Of a stretch of 64,000 nucleotides of DNA, positions 9,070-18,122 are shown one piece after another. The position numbers were made by a program, and so were the translations under genes. The DNA comes from Collimonas antrihumi (GTDB taxonomy: Bacteria > Pseudomonadota > Gammaproteobacteria > Burkholderiales > Burkholderiaceae_D). The stretch is from positions 1 through 64,000 of the forward strand of contig NZ_JAGQED010000008.1 of NCBI RefSeq assembly GCF_018304965.1, read 5' to 3'. Within the stretch, counting starts at the first letter, position 1. The number at the start of each line of letters is the position of its first letter. The notes below the pieces were generated by a model. That model was not told the DNA's origin. It did not search any database and saw only the letters and a program-made list of their open reading frames with translations.

Positions 9070-9103
9070 AAAAAAAGGCGAGGTGCATTGGATCGCCTCG
9101 CCT
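9070..9103 (-). terminator. Rho-independent terminator of the flavin oxidase gene
   Basis: On the minus strand the 8-bp stem aggcgagg / cctcgcct (9096-9103 with 9076-9083) is followed by a run of seven T (A run at 9070-9076 on the plus strand). It starts about 30 bases beyond the oxidase stop codon. Confidence 0.85.
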
Positions 9104-9135
9104 CAGCATTACTGTCTCACGTAAATGTCACGACA

Positions 9136-11544
9136 CTAAGCTGCTCCTTCTTCCTCTTCCGCGAGATATTTTACCTGTTCGGATGGAGCTGGAACTACGT
9201 TATCCAGCGATGTAAACAATTTTCGTGCTTGCAGATTCAACTGCGCCACGCCTGATTCGCCGCCGCCGTTGGCAGCCACGACAATTCCCGACACCGCGTT
9301 AATCGCACTCATGAAGGCGCCTTCAAGCCAGCCGCCTAAATGACTGTAGCTGTCACAGGCAAGGAAGAAGCGATTGCCCAGAGCAGCATCTTTCGCGTGC
9401 GTGTGATAACGGAAGCAGAAATTGCTCTGATAGTAGTCTCCGGTGACATCCAACTTGAAGCCGCCGGCGGTCTGATTGGTGGTCCAGTCGAAGACAAATC
9501 GATCTTCCAGCGTGACCTTGCTCAATACGTCGGCGAACCACCAGCGCGTGTAGAACCCGGTTAGTGGATCCTTGATGTCCCGGCTGGCGCGATTGATCAT
9601 GGTTCTGAACATGTCTTCAGCCGACAGCGCCTTTCCTTCCGAAACATTCTGCGGATACATGCCAAAATCACGTTGCAAGCGGGTCGAATCATCGTTCCAG
9701 GTATAGCTGACCAGCAAAGTCGAATATAGAGAGTTAATCGAACTAGGCACAATGTAGCTGGCAGCCAGGCCGCAGTCAGATACCACCGCCTTGATTTTTT
9801 GCGTCACGATCGATGATGGATCGTCCTGATCGGCCTGATAAGTGAATGACGGTACGCCCGGTCCCTCGACGTCGGAAGTCAGGATTTTTCCGAATACCTT
9901 GGAAGATCGCACCATGGTCAACATGCTTACCGCCGTGACGGCACGCGCATTCTGCGCTGCATGCGTTCTACTCATCAATAGAGGTGGCAAGGCACTTGCA
10001 TAGTCCACTGTAGCGTAGCCAAGGCCGATATCGCCAAATTTAACGGTTCTGTCGCCATGGACCGCGTAGCCGGCACGCGTTACCATCGGTATCAACTGGT
10101 CCTGTGGAAGCGCCAGGATGGCGTAGTCGAAATTTTTCTGATGCAAAGGGCGCGCTGCAGGATCTTCTGCGTCCTTGTGTTCGTAATAGAGAACCGTAGC
10201 CGGGCTATCCAGCCGTGGATCGTGAAATACATCCGATACGCGGCCCAATACGACGCTGACTTCGAATTTGGCTCCGCCGGGATCCGTCTTGAGCGCCAGC
10301 TTGCAAAGATCTTCGATGAATGTAACGTTTTCGTCAACTGGCAGTGAATACTCTCGGGAATAATCCCATAACACCAGGCGCATAATCTCCGGCAAGGAAA
10401 TATTGTAGAGAGGTTTGAAGCCGCCGGTGCCGAAGCCGAAACGGCCAAATAATTCAACGTAATAATTTTCCTTTTCGGCAGTACTGGACAGGCCCGGAAT
10501 CTCCGGCAGGATGTCCAGCCGGAAGCGTACGCACTGACGCACTGCGGATTCCAGGGTGTGGCCATCCCATTGGTGCACAAAGTCCTTCCAGTTCTGGCTG
10601 ATGTGGGTCAGTTGGTCTGCCGGGGTGTCTTCCTCCTTCAATTTTTGTAGCACTTCGTATGGCCGTTCGTCGCCAATCATGAACAGAGAATCGTGCTCGC
10701 CAGGCAGGTAGCCAGGCTCGCCAGGAGTGAATCCGGGGTCGCCGATGAAGCCAAAAATCACAGCGTCCTTCACCGCCAGTGTGGGTGAGGACTCGTCATG
10801 CCAGGTGTCCCGCGCATAACGATCGACCTGGTCGCCGAACACGAATTCCGTGGCTACAGTACCGGGATTAGGGAAAATCTTAATTGGTGCATCTTCGTCA
10901 AAAACTTGTGCCGCATAGTGCCATGTCAAACCGGCGATAGTCGGGAAGCGCATCGCACCAACTTCATAAACGGTTTCGGATTCGCCGACGCGTGCGGCTG
11001 AAACGCGGCCGGCCTTTTTGCCAAAAACATCGACAGCTTTTCCGGCCGGTTTGGCCAGGAAGCTGTTCGGGTCTGTTTCGAAGATCGTTACGGTGATATT
11101 GCCGGAACTGCGCTTTGCAGCGATTCGGCTCAATTCATACAATGCGCTGATGCCCGCAGCGCCTGCGCCGACAATGCCAATATTCAGATCGCCGCCGTCG
11201 GGTATGACGCCAATTTCCGGCTCCACTGCAAGAGGGTATGAAATTTCAGCAGAGTCGGGGTGGCGATAAAACTTTCCTTCCTCAAGCACATCGCCAATTT
11301 TTGTGAAATCGGGGATTTTCATCCCTCGCTTAAGTTTTATCTTGTCCCGCAAGCCCAGCATTAACGTCACACTCATATAAGCCTCTGTCGGTTGAAATAC
11401 GCGGATTCTTTGCCTGTGCGGCGAACTATCTGCAATGTCGCCTGCCGTCACAAACCTTGCTTCGCAGTTTTGCATTCGCTCCTCAAAAAAAGCGCGCTCG
11501 CCCGGATGCAAAATAATTGTATTTTTTGATAACTTGAGATGCAA
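9136..11544 (-). CDS. FAD-dependent L-amino-acid oxidase/monooxygenase (Phe/Trp 2-monooxygenase-like)
   Basis: An 802-residue flavoprotein of the amine oxidase superfamily. The FAD dinucleotide motif IGIVGAGAAG is at 122-131, far from the N-terminus; EVGAMRFP at 194-201 is the second flavin motif shared with tryptophan 2-monooxygenase and L-phenylalanine oxidase. SHLGGWLEGAF near the end is the C-terminal FAD motif. The start is TTG 11544 with AGGTG upstream; an ATG at residue 57 is an alternative. No signal peptide is visible. The family oxidises aromatic L-amino acids, often with decarboxylation to the amide. Its place inside the paa cluster suggests phenylalanine as substrate, which is inference. 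Confidence 0.75.
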   Translation of the reverse strand: MHLKLSKNTIILHPGERAFFEERMQNCEARFVTAGDIADSSPHRQRIRVFQPTEAYMSVTLMLGLRDKIKLKRGMKIPDFTKIGDVLEEGKFYRHPDSAEISYPLAVEPEIGVIPDGGDLNIGIVGAGAAGISALYELSRIAAKRSSGNITVTIFETDPNSFLAKPAGKAVDVFGKKAGRVSAARVGESETVYEVGAMRFPTIAGLTWHYAAQVFDEDAPIKIFPNPGTVATEFVFGDQVDRYARDTWHDESSPTLAVKDAVIFGFIGDPGFTPGEPGYLPGEHDSLFMIGDERPYEVLQKLKEEDTPADQLTHISQNWKDFVHQWDGHTLESAVRQCVRFRLDILPEIPGLSSTAEKENYYVELFGRFGFGTGGFKPLYNISLPEIMRLVLWDYSREYSLPVDENVTFIEDLCKLALKTDPGGAKFEVSVVLGRVSDVFHDPRLDSPATVLYYEHKDAEDPAARPLHQKNFDYAILALPQDQLIPMVTRAGYAVHGDRTVKFGDIGLGYATVDYASALPPLLMSRTHAAQNARAVTAVSMLTMVRSSKVFGKILTSDVEGPGVPSFTYQADQDDPSSIVTQKIKAVVSDCGLAASYIVPSSINSLYSTLLVSYTWNDDSTRLQRDFGMYPQNVSEGKALSAEDMFRTMINRASRDIKDPLTGFYTRWWFADVLSKVTLEDRFVFDWTTNQTAGGFKLDVTGDYYQSNFCFRYHTHAKDAALGNRFFLACDSYSHLGGWLEGAFMSAINAVSGIVVAANGGGESGVAQLNLQARKLFTSLDNVVPAPSEQVKYLAEEEEGAA

Positions 11545-11600
11545 GTAAGTATTTCACCTAAATGTGCTTCGAACATTTTTTCATGAGGGTGCTGATTGCA

Positions 11601-11676
11601 TTAATCTGTAAATTGATACATGGAAATAACGTGATACCGAAAAGATGTTTACAGATTAAATTTAGTATCATATTAT
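11601..11676 (+). promoter_or_regulatory. paaA promoter with 12-bp inverted repeat
   Basis: Perfect arms ttaatctgtaaa (11601-11612) and tttacagattaa (11648-11659) are separated by 35 bases. The right arm contains a -35-like TTTACA (11648-11653), and TATTAT (11671-11676) follows at 17 bases. The promoter would drive paaABCDE-paaN onward; the leader to paaA is about 120 bases. The arms are unlike the PaaR palindrome at 5111, so another regulator, for example PaaX, may act here. Confidence 0.6.
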
Positions 11677-11800
11677 TTGATTCGTCGACGCACATGACTT
11701 CCCCGGACAGACGCGATGCAGTTCATCGCGTTCTTACTGCAACGTTGGAGCATGCGCTGTAGCAAATCGAACAAAAGAGATTGCATAGGAGAGAAACGCC

Positions 11801-12805
11801 ATGTACGCGCAATTGGTTGAAACTGGCAGCAAGTCGCTACGATCCCTGGATGAGATGACGCCGGAAGAGCGTGCGTTTCAGGAGCGGGTGAACGAAGGTG
11901 TGAAGATCGAGGCTAAGGACTGGATGCCGGAGGGTTATCGGAAGACTTTGATCCGCCAGATTTCACAGCATGCGCACTCCGAAATTGTCGGGCAATTGCC
12001 GGAGGGTAACTGGGTAACCAGAGCGCCAAGCCTAAAGCGGAAATCCATATTGCTGGCGAAGATCCAGGACGAGGCGGGCCACGGTCTTTACCTGTATAGC
12101 GCTGTCGAAACGCTCGGTGTATCGCGTGACGAGGTGCTCGCCGACCTGCATTCAGGCAAGGCAAAGTATTCCAGCATTTTCAATTATCCGACCTTGAACT
12201 GGGCCGACATGGGAGCCATCGGCTGGCTGGTTGACGGCTCGGCCATCATCAACCAGGTTCCGCTTTGCCGCTGTTCTTACGGCCCATATGCCCGTGCCAT
12301 GGTACGCGTTTGCAAGGAAGAGTCTTTTCATGCGCGCCAGGGCTACGACATCATGCTGGCATTGTGCAACGGCACGCCGGAACAAAAGCAGATGGCGCAG
12401 GATGCGTTCAACCGCTGGTGGTGGCCGGCACTGATGATGTTCGGCCCGTCTGATGCGGAATCGGTCAATAGCACGCAGTCAGCCGCATGGCGCATCAAAT
12501 TGTTTTCGAACGATGAACTGCGGCAGAAGATGGTCGACCAGACCGTGCCGCAGGCAGAGTTCCTGGGCTTGAGCGTGCCCGATCCCGATCTCAAATTCAA
12601 TGCTGAAACCCAGCATTACGAATTCGGCGAAATCGACTGGAGTGAATTCAATAACGTCATTAAAGGCAACGGTCCATGCAATCGCGACCGTTTGCGGACC
12701 CGCGTCAAGGCGTACCAGGATGGCGAGTGGTTTCGCGATGGCCTGGTGGCGCACGCGGATAAACAGGAACGCCGCAAGGCACAGCAGGCGCCACTGGCGG
12801 CCTGA
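11801..12805 (+). CDS. paaA: Phenylacetyl-CoA 1,2-epoxidase catalytic subunit PaaA
   Basis: A 334-residue ferritin-like di-iron oxygenase subunit. It carries the iron ligand motifs EAGHGLYLY and [12 protein letters not shown] (two E-x-x-H sets) expected of PaaA. With PaaC it forms the core that epoxidises phenylacetyl-CoA with O2 and electrons from PaaE. An AGGAG site precedes the ATG (ataggagagaaacgccatg). It is the first gene of the main operon; paaB follows after 18 bases. Confidence 0.97.
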   Translation: MYAQLVETGSKSLRSLDEMTPEERAFQERVNEGVKIEAKDWMPEGYRKTLIRQISQHAHSEIVGQLPEGNWVTRAPSLKRKSILLAKIQDEAGHGLYLYSAVETLGVSRDEVLADLHSGKAKYSSIFNYPTLNWADMGAIGWLVDGSAIINQVPLCRCSYGPYARAMVRVCKEESFHARQGYDIMLALCNGTPEQKQMAQDAFNRWWWPALMMFGPSDAESVNSTQSAAWRIKLFSNDELRQKMVDQTVPQAEFLGLSVPDPDLKFNAETQHYEFGEIDWSEFNNVIKGNGPCNRDRLRTRVKAYQDGEWFRDGLVAHADKQERRKAQQAPLAA

Positions 12806-12823
12806 TCGAAGGAGAAATATTCC

Positions 12824-13108
12824 ATGAGTAAAGAATGGCCTCTGTGGGAAGTATTCATTCGCAGCCAGCACGGACTGGCGCACAAGCACGTTGGCAGCCT
12901 GCATGCGCCGGATGCCGAGATGGCCGTCAATAATGCGCGTGACGTGTATACGCGGCGCAATGAGGGCGTCAGCATCTGGGTAGTGCTGGCCGGCGATATT
13001 ACCGCTAGCAGTCCTGCCGATAAGTCGGTGCTGTTCGAACCATCCAACAGCAAAGTATATCGTCATCCAACCTTCTTCCCGATGCCGGAAGAAGTCAAGA
13101 ACCTGTAA
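12824..13108 (+). CDS. paaB: Phenylacetyl-CoA epoxidase subunit PaaB
   Basis: A 94-residue protein with the family start WPLWEVFIRSQHGLAHKHVG and the NARDVYTRRNEG segment. PaaB bridges PaaAC heterodimers in the multicomponent epoxidase. Length is normal for the family. It sits between paaA and paaC with a GAAGGAG site before the ATG. Confidence 0.96.
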   Translation: MSKEWPLWEVFIRSQHGLAHKHVGSLHAPDAEMAVNNARDVYTRRNEGVSIWVVLAGDITASSPADKSVLFEPSNSKVYRHPTFFPMPEEVKNL

Positions 13109-13127
13109 GTCAGTCCGGAGATTGAAA

Positions 13128-13898
13128 ATGGCCGATTCTAACGTCGCCGATCCCAAAATCGAATTCCTGTTGCGTCTCGCGGACAATTCCCTGGTGCTGA
13201 GTCAACGCCTGTCCGAGTTGTGCGGCAAAGGTCCTGCGCTGGAAGAAGATATAGCGCTGACCAATGTTGCTCTCGATCTGCTGGGGCAAGCACGGTTCTG
13301 GTTCGCGTATGCCGGCGAACTGGAAGGCGCCGGCCGCGACGAAGACCGGCTGGCATTCCTGCGCGATGCGCACGAATTTCGCAACCTGCTGCTGGTCGAA
13401 CAGCCGAACGGCAGTTATGCCGATACGCTGATGCGCCAGTTTTATTTTGACGCCTGGCATTACCTGCTGCTGGAGCAGCTGCTGACATCCTCCGACGAGC
13501 GGATTGCCGCGATTGCCGAAAAATCGCTGAAGGAAGTGCGTTATCACCTGCGCCGCAGCGGTGATTTGATCGTACGCCTGGGTGACGGCAGCGAACTCAG
13601 CCACAGCATGATGCAACGCGCTGCCGACGACTTGTGGATGTTTACCGATGAAATGTTCCAGGCTGACGCGGTGGAGCAGGCCATGGCGGCGCAGGGCGTG
13701 ATGCCTGAACTCGGTACGTTGCGGACTCCCTGGATCAATCACGTGGCCGAGATATTCCGCGAGGCGACGCTGGTGCTGCCGCCGCTCGACGCCTGGATGC
13801 AAAAGGGCGGAAAGCAAGGGCGCCATGGCGAGAGCCTGGGATATCTGCTGGCGGAAATGCAATTCCTGCCGCGCGCCTATCCGGACGCGGTCTGGTAG
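13128..13898 (+). CDS. paaC: Phenylacetyl-CoA epoxidase structural subunit PaaC
   Basis: A 256-residue ferritin-like subunit that pairs with PaaA but does not hold the catalytic iron. Recognisable parts are LADNSLVLSQRLSELCGKGP, DLLGQARFWFAYAGELEG and the C-terminal GYLLAEMQFLPRAYPDAVW. I chose ATG 13128 after GGAG; a TTG two codons earlier is possible. paaD follows after 20 bases. Confidence 0.96.
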   Translation: MADSNVADPKIEFLLRLADNSLVLSQRLSELCGKGPALEEDIALTNVALDLLGQARFWFAYAGELEGAGRDEDRLAFLRDAHEFRNLLLVEQPNGSYADTLMRQFYFDAWHYLLLEQLLTSSDERIAAIAEKSLKEVRYHLRRSGDLIVRLGDGSELSHSMMQRAADDLWMFTDEMFQADAVEQAMAAQGVMPELGTLRTPWINHVAEIFREATLVLPPLDAWMQKGGKQGRHGESLGYLLAEMQFLPRAYPDAVW

Positions 13899-13918
13899 AT
13901 CTGGCAAAGGCGATAGCG

Positions 13919-14437
13919 ATGACGATGACGATGACAAGCGTAGAACAAGTCTGGGCCTGGCTGGAGGAGGTCCCGGATCCGGAAATTCCGGCGATCTCCG
14001 TCGTGGACCTGGGAATCGTGCGCGTCGTTGAGCTGGATGGCGCCCAATGCACTGTCACCATTACGCCGACCTACAGCGGCTGCCCGGCCATGCAGGTGAT
14101 TGCCGATGCTATCGAAACCGGACTGAAAAGCCATGGCATTGCGCATCTGACGATCAAGACGCAACTGTCACCGGCCTGGACCACGGATTGGATGTCGGCA
14201 GAGGGTAAGAACAAATTGAGAGCATACGGTATAGCACCGCCGGCACAGCAGGTGATCGATATCAGCCGCATCACCGGTTCCGTGGCGCGCAGCAAAATCG
14301 CCGGGCCGCAAGTGGCGTGCCCTCATTGCGGCTCAGGCAAGACGCGTTGCAGCAGTCATTTCGGTTCTACGCCATGCAAGGCGCTGTATCGCTGCGACGA
14401 TTGCCTGGAACCGTTCGATTATTTTAAGTGCCATTAA
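13919..14437 (+). CDS. paaD: PaaD, Fe-S maturation factor of the epoxidase system
   Basis: A 172-residue protein with an N-terminal MIP18/DUF59 domain (EVPDPEIPAISVVDLGIV and YSGCPAMQVI) and a C-terminal zinc-ribbon-like tail with paired cysteines (CPHCGSGKTRCSSHFG, CKALYRCDDC). Such proteins help assemble the metal centres of the complex. The first codons are ATG ACG ATG ACG ATG ACA, so any of three ATGs could start the protein. A good ribosome-binding site is not obvious, so coupling to paaC is likely. Confidence 0.94.
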   Translation: MTMTMTSVEQVWAWLEEVPDPEIPAISVVDLGIVRVVELDGAQCTVTITPTYSGCPAMQVIADAIETGLKSHGIAHLTIKTQLSPAWTTDWMSAEGKNKLRAYGIAPPAQQVIDISRITGSVARSKIAGPQVACPHCGSGKTRCSSHFGSTPCKALYRCDDCLEPFDYFKCH

Positions 14438-14460
14438 TTGGATTTGGAGAGTAGCCCGTC

Positions 14461-15537
14461 ATGAGCAAATTCCAGGCGCTAACCGTTGCCCAAGTGAGCA
14501 ACGAGACGCGCGATACCATTGCCGTAACTTTTGCCGTGCCGCCGGCATTGCGGGAAACCTATCGCTATACGCAAGGCCAGCACCTGACATTGCGCGCAAT
14601 GATCAATGCGGAAGATGTGCGCCGCTCATATTCCATCTGCTCCGGGGTGCAGGAAGACACGCTGCGAGTTGCCATCAAGCGCACCCCGGGCGGCGTATTT
14701 TCCACCTGGGCCAACGACACGTTGCAACCCGGTTCCGTAATCGAGGTCATGCCGCCGATGGGCAATTTCAACGTGCCGCTGGCGCCTGACCATCGCAAAC
14801 ATTACCTGGCGTTCGCCGCCGGCAGCGGCATCACTCCCATGCTGTCGATTATCAAGACCACGCTGGCTGCCGAGCCGCACAGCAGATTCACGCTGTTTTA
14901 CGGCAACCGCGCATCGTCTTCCGTCATCTTCAAGGAAGAACTGTCGGATTTGAAGGACCGCTATCTGGGCCGTTTCAAGCTGGTCTACGTGATGAGCCGC
15001 GAGCAGCAGGATATCGAACTGTTCAACGGCCGCATCACCAAAGACAAGTGCCAGCAATTATTCAAGCACTGGGTCGCGTTGGACGATGTCGACCAGGCAT
15101 TCATTTGCGGACCTGAGCAGATGACGCAAGAAGTGCTCGAAGCGTTGCAGGTCCACGGCCTGGCCAAGGAAAAAATCAAGATCGAGTTGTTTGCCGCCGG
15201 CGCTCCGCGGCGCCAGCATGTGCCGAATGCGCAGCCACAGCCCGGCCAGCGGGAATGCGAGGTTACTTTGATTGTCGATGGCGCGCATCTCAGTTTTACG
15301 ATGGAAAAGGACCGTGAATCGGTACTCGATGCGGCACTGAAGCAAGGCATCGACATGCGCTACTCATGCAAGGCCGGGGTCTGTTCCACCTGTCGTTGCA
15401 AGGTATTGGACGGCAAGGTCGACATGGACGCCAATTACGCCCTTGAAGACTACGAGATTGCGCGCGGTTTTGCGTTGTCCTGCCAGAGTTTTCCGGTATC
15501 CGACAAGCTGGTGATGGATTTCGATCAGGATCATTGA
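14461..15537 (+). CDS. paaE: PaaE, NAD(P)H reductase of phenylacetyl-CoA epoxidase
   Basis: A 358-residue electron-transfer protein. An FAD-binding ferredoxin-reductase domain comes first (RRSYSICSG), then an NAD(P) domain (AAGSGITPMLSII, ICGPEQM), then a plant-type 2Fe-2S ferredoxin with cysteines in CKAGVCSTCRC and LSCQS. It passes electrons from NADPH to the PaaAC di-iron centre. The order of domains and length are as expected. Confidence 0.96.
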   Translation: MSKFQALTVAQVSNETRDTIAVTFAVPPALRETYRYTQGQHLTLRAMINAEDVRRSYSICSGVQEDTLRVAIKRTPGGVFSTWANDTLQPGSVIEVMPPMGNFNVPLAPDHRKHYLAFAAGSGITPMLSIIKTTLAAEPHSRFTLFYGNRASSSVIFKEELSDLKDRYLGRFKLVYVMSREQQDIELFNGRITKDKCQQLFKHWVALDDVDQAFICGPEQMTQEVLEALQVHGLAKEKIKIELFAAGAPRRQHVPNAQPQPGQRECEVTLIVDGAHLSFTMEKDRESVLDAALKQGIDMRYSCKAGVCSTCRCKVLDGKVDMDANYALEDYEIARGFALSCQSFPVSDKLVMDFDQDH

Positions 15538-15604
15538 ACTGCCGGTCGTTGCCGGAATCATATTGCATTAGATGTTAAATAATTAATATATTGGAGATAG
15601 CGCC

Positions 15605-17269
15605 GTGTCCCATCCTCTTTTTGAGCGTCATCAGGAACTGCTGCAGCAGGCCAGCGAAGCAATCGAACAGCGTGGCTACTGGAGCGCGTATACAGAAATG
15701 CCTAGCCCCAAGGCGTATGGCGAAACCGCCAATGACGATGGCAAGGCAGCCTATGAGGCGCGCCTGGAAAAGCCGTTTGGCCTGACCCAGGTAGCGACTG
15801 TCGGTCAGGTCGGAAATGAGATGTCGCCGTACGGCTTCAAGCTTGGCGTCAGCTACCCGAAGGCGGATCTGGATCAACTGTTTGCAGCCGTCAAGGCTGC
15901 ATCTCCGGCCTGGCGCAAGGCGGGGCCGGAAGCATGGGTTGGCGTTTCAATGGAGATATTGCAGCGCCTGAACCGGCGCAGTGTCGAGATTGCCTATGCA
16001 GTAATGCACACCACCGGCCAGGCATTCATGATGTCGTTCCAGGCTGGCGGTCCGCATGCCCAGGATCGTGGACTGGAAGCGGTGGCGTATGCCTGGCAAG
16101 CGATGCGCAAGATCCCGGCGCATGCCTTTTGGGAAAAACCGCAAGGCAAGAACCCGCCGCTGAAAATGGAAAAGCACTATAGCATTGTGCCACGCGGCAT
16201 CGGGCTGGTAGTCGGCTGCTGCACTTTCCCGACCTGGAACAGCTATCCCGGCCTGTTTGCCAGTCTGGCGACCGGTAATGCCGTGGTGATCAAGCCGCAT
16301 CCGGGCGCCATCTTGCCGCTGGCGATCACGGTCCAGGTGGCGCGCGAAGTACTGGCCGAAGCCGGCTTCGATCCGAATATCGTGACGTTGGCAGCGCACG
16401 AACAGGACGACGACACGGCTACTCAACTGGCGCTCCGTCCGGAAGTACGCCTGATCGATTTTACCGGCAGCAGCAAGAATGGCGACTGGCTGGAACAGCA
16501 TGCTCGCCAGGCCCAGGTATTTACCGAAAAGGCCGGGGTCAACCAGATCATCATCGACTCCACCGATGATTTCCAGGGCATGGTGCGCAATATCGCGTTT
16601 TCGCTCACGCTGTACTCCGGGCAAATGTGCACTGCGCCGCAGAATATCTATATTCCAAAAGACGGCATCGCCACCGCTGAAGGGCATGTCAGTTTCGACC
16701 AGGTTGTCGCCGCCATCGGCGAGAGCATCGCCAGGCTGACCGGCGATCCCGCCAAGGCGGTTGAATTGCTGGGCGCGATCCAGAATACCGGCGTGCTGGC
16801 GCGCATCGATGCAGCGCGTGCCATCGGTACAGTCGTAATTGACAGTAAACCGTTGCAGCATCCCTTGTTCCCGGCGGCATGCATACGCACGCCGTTGCTG
16901 ATGAAGGTGGCGGAAGCAGAACAAGGCAAGGTCATGCAGGAGTTCTTCGGGCCGGTTTCTTTCGCCGTTGCCTGTGCCGACATGACGCACTGCATCGCCT
17001 TGGCGGAGCAGGCCGCGCGCACACACGGGGCTTTGACCTTGTCAGTGTATTCCAGCAACTCCGCGGTAATTGCCGCAGCGCGCGATGCCGCAGAGGAAGC
17101 AGGGGTTGCCTTGTCGATCAATCTCACCGGCGGCGTGTTTGTGAACCAGTCCGCGGCATTCAGTGATTTCCACGGCACCGGCGCCAATCCGGCGGCAAAC
17201 GCGTGCTTGTCGGATACAGCGTTCGTTGCCGGTCGCTTCCGCGTTGTGCAGACTCGCGCACACGTATAA
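15605..17269 (+). CDS. paaN: PaaN, phenylacetate-degradation aldehyde dehydrogenase (long form)
   Basis: A 554-residue ALDH-superfamily protein with a GTG start after ttggagatagcgcc. The presumed nucleophile is the Cys in GQMCTAPQ, and the NAD-fold FTGSSKNG segment is present. It lacks the MaoC hydratase domain of PaaZ. The sequence fits the PaaN family of betaproteobacterial paa clusters, whose exact role is less clear than that of PaaZ. Here both paaZ and paaN occur, so it may oxidise the same semialdehyde or a by-product. Confidence 0.85.
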   Translation: MSHPLFERHQELLQQASEAIEQRGYWSAYTEMPSPKAYGETANDDGKAAYEARLEKPFGLTQVATVGQVGNEMSPYGFKLGVSYPKADLDQLFAAVKAASPAWRKAGPEAWVGVSMEILQRLNRRSVEIAYAVMHTTGQAFMMSFQAGGPHAQDRGLEAVAYAWQAMRKIPAHAFWEKPQGKNPPLKMEKHYSIVPRGIGLVVGCCTFPTWNSYPGLFASLATGNAVVIKPHPGAILPLAITVQVAREVLAEAGFDPNIVTLAAHEQDDDTATQLALRPEVRLIDFTGSSKNGDWLEQHARQAQVFTEKAGVNQIIIDSTDDFQGMVRNIAFSLTLYSGQMCTAPQNIYIPKDGIATAEGHVSFDQVVAAIGESIARLTGDPAKAVELLGAIQNTGVLARIDAARAIGTVVIDSKPLQHPLFPAACIRTPLLMKVAEAEQGKVMQEFFGPVSFAVACADMTHCIALAEQAARTHGALTLSVYSSNSAVIAAARDAAEEAGVALSINLTGGVFVNQSAAFSDFHGTGANPAANACLSDTAFVAGRFRVVQTRAHV

Positions 17270-17327
17270 CGAGACGTGCGTAGAGCACATTTCCGCCAAA
17301 AATACATAGACAAATCCGGAGCAACGA

Positions 17328-18119
17328 ATGCCTTATCAAAACATTCTGCTGGAGATCCAGGACGGCATTGCGCGACTGACGCTCAACCGTCCTGAAAAGC
17401 TCAACAGCTTTACTGTCGCCATGCATAACGAAGTGCGCGCGGCGCTGGAACACATCGAGGCCGATGCTTCGGTCCGGGTGCTGGTGTTGACCGGCGCCGG
17501 ACGCGGCTTTTGCGCCGGCCAGGACTTGGGCGACCGTGCCGTGGCGCCCGGTTCTGCCGCGCTCGACCTCGGCGAATCGGTGGAGCGATACTACGCACCG
17601 CTGGTGCTGGCGCTGCGTAATCTGCCGTTCCCGGTGATTTGCGCAGTCAATGGCGTTGCTGCCGGTGCCGGCGCCAATCTGGCGCTCGCCGCAGATATCG
17701 TTATCGCCACCCGCTCGGCATCATTCGTCGAAGCTTTTTGCCGCCTCGGCCTGATCCCTGATACCGGCGGTACTTATTTTCTGCCGCGCCTGGTCGGCAA
17801 CGCGCGCGCGTTGGGAATGGCGCTGCTGGGCGAAAAATTGACGGCTGAACGGGCCGAAAGCTGGGGATTGATCTGGAAATGTGTGGATGACGATCAATTC
17901 GGCGCCGAGGTCGAGCAACTGGCCCGGCATTTCGCCAGTGCGCCAACCAAAGGCCTGGCCCGCACCAAACAAGCCATTTATGCGAGCCCGGCCAATACAT
18001 TAGTGCAGCAACTCATGCTGGAACGCGATTTTATGCGCGAACTCGGCCACAGCCGGGATTATCGCGAAGGCGTCAGTGCATTCATTGAAAAACGCGCACC
18101 GCAATTCAAGGGAGCGTAG
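17328..18119 (+). CDS. paaG: PaaG, 1,2-epoxyphenylacetyl-CoA isomerase
   Basis: A 263-residue crotonase-fold enzyme. The oxyanion-hole regions are AGRGFCAGQDLG and NGVAAGAGANLALAADIVI; the acidic catalytic residue fits RLGLIPDTGGTYFLPRLVG. PaaG turns the ring epoxide into oxepin-CoA and later shifts a double bond. AGC-rich spacing and a GGAGC site place it in the paaA operon, three bases before paaH. Confidence 0.94.
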   Translation: MPYQNILLEIQDGIARLTLNRPEKLNSFTVAMHNEVRAALEHIEADASVRVLVLTGAGRGFCAGQDLGDRAVAPGSAALDLGESVERYYAPLVLALRNLPFPVICAVNGVAAGAGANLALAADIVIATRSASFVEAFCRLGLIPDTGGTYFLPRLVGNARALGMALLGEKLTAERAESWGLIWKCVDDDQFGAEVEQLARHFASAPTKGLARTKQAIYASPANTLVQQLMLERDFMRELGHSRDYREGVSAFIEKRAPQFKGA

Positions 18120-18122
18120 CAA

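Noticed and set aside
11678-11720. PaaX-type TGATTC-N27-GAATCA operator at the paaA promoter
   Set aside because: TGATTC is present at 11678, but no GAATCA-like partner occurs at the required distance.
11562-11762. 66-residue frame in the paaA leader
   Set aside because: It covers the predicted promoter and inverted repeat, and has no ribosome-binding site.
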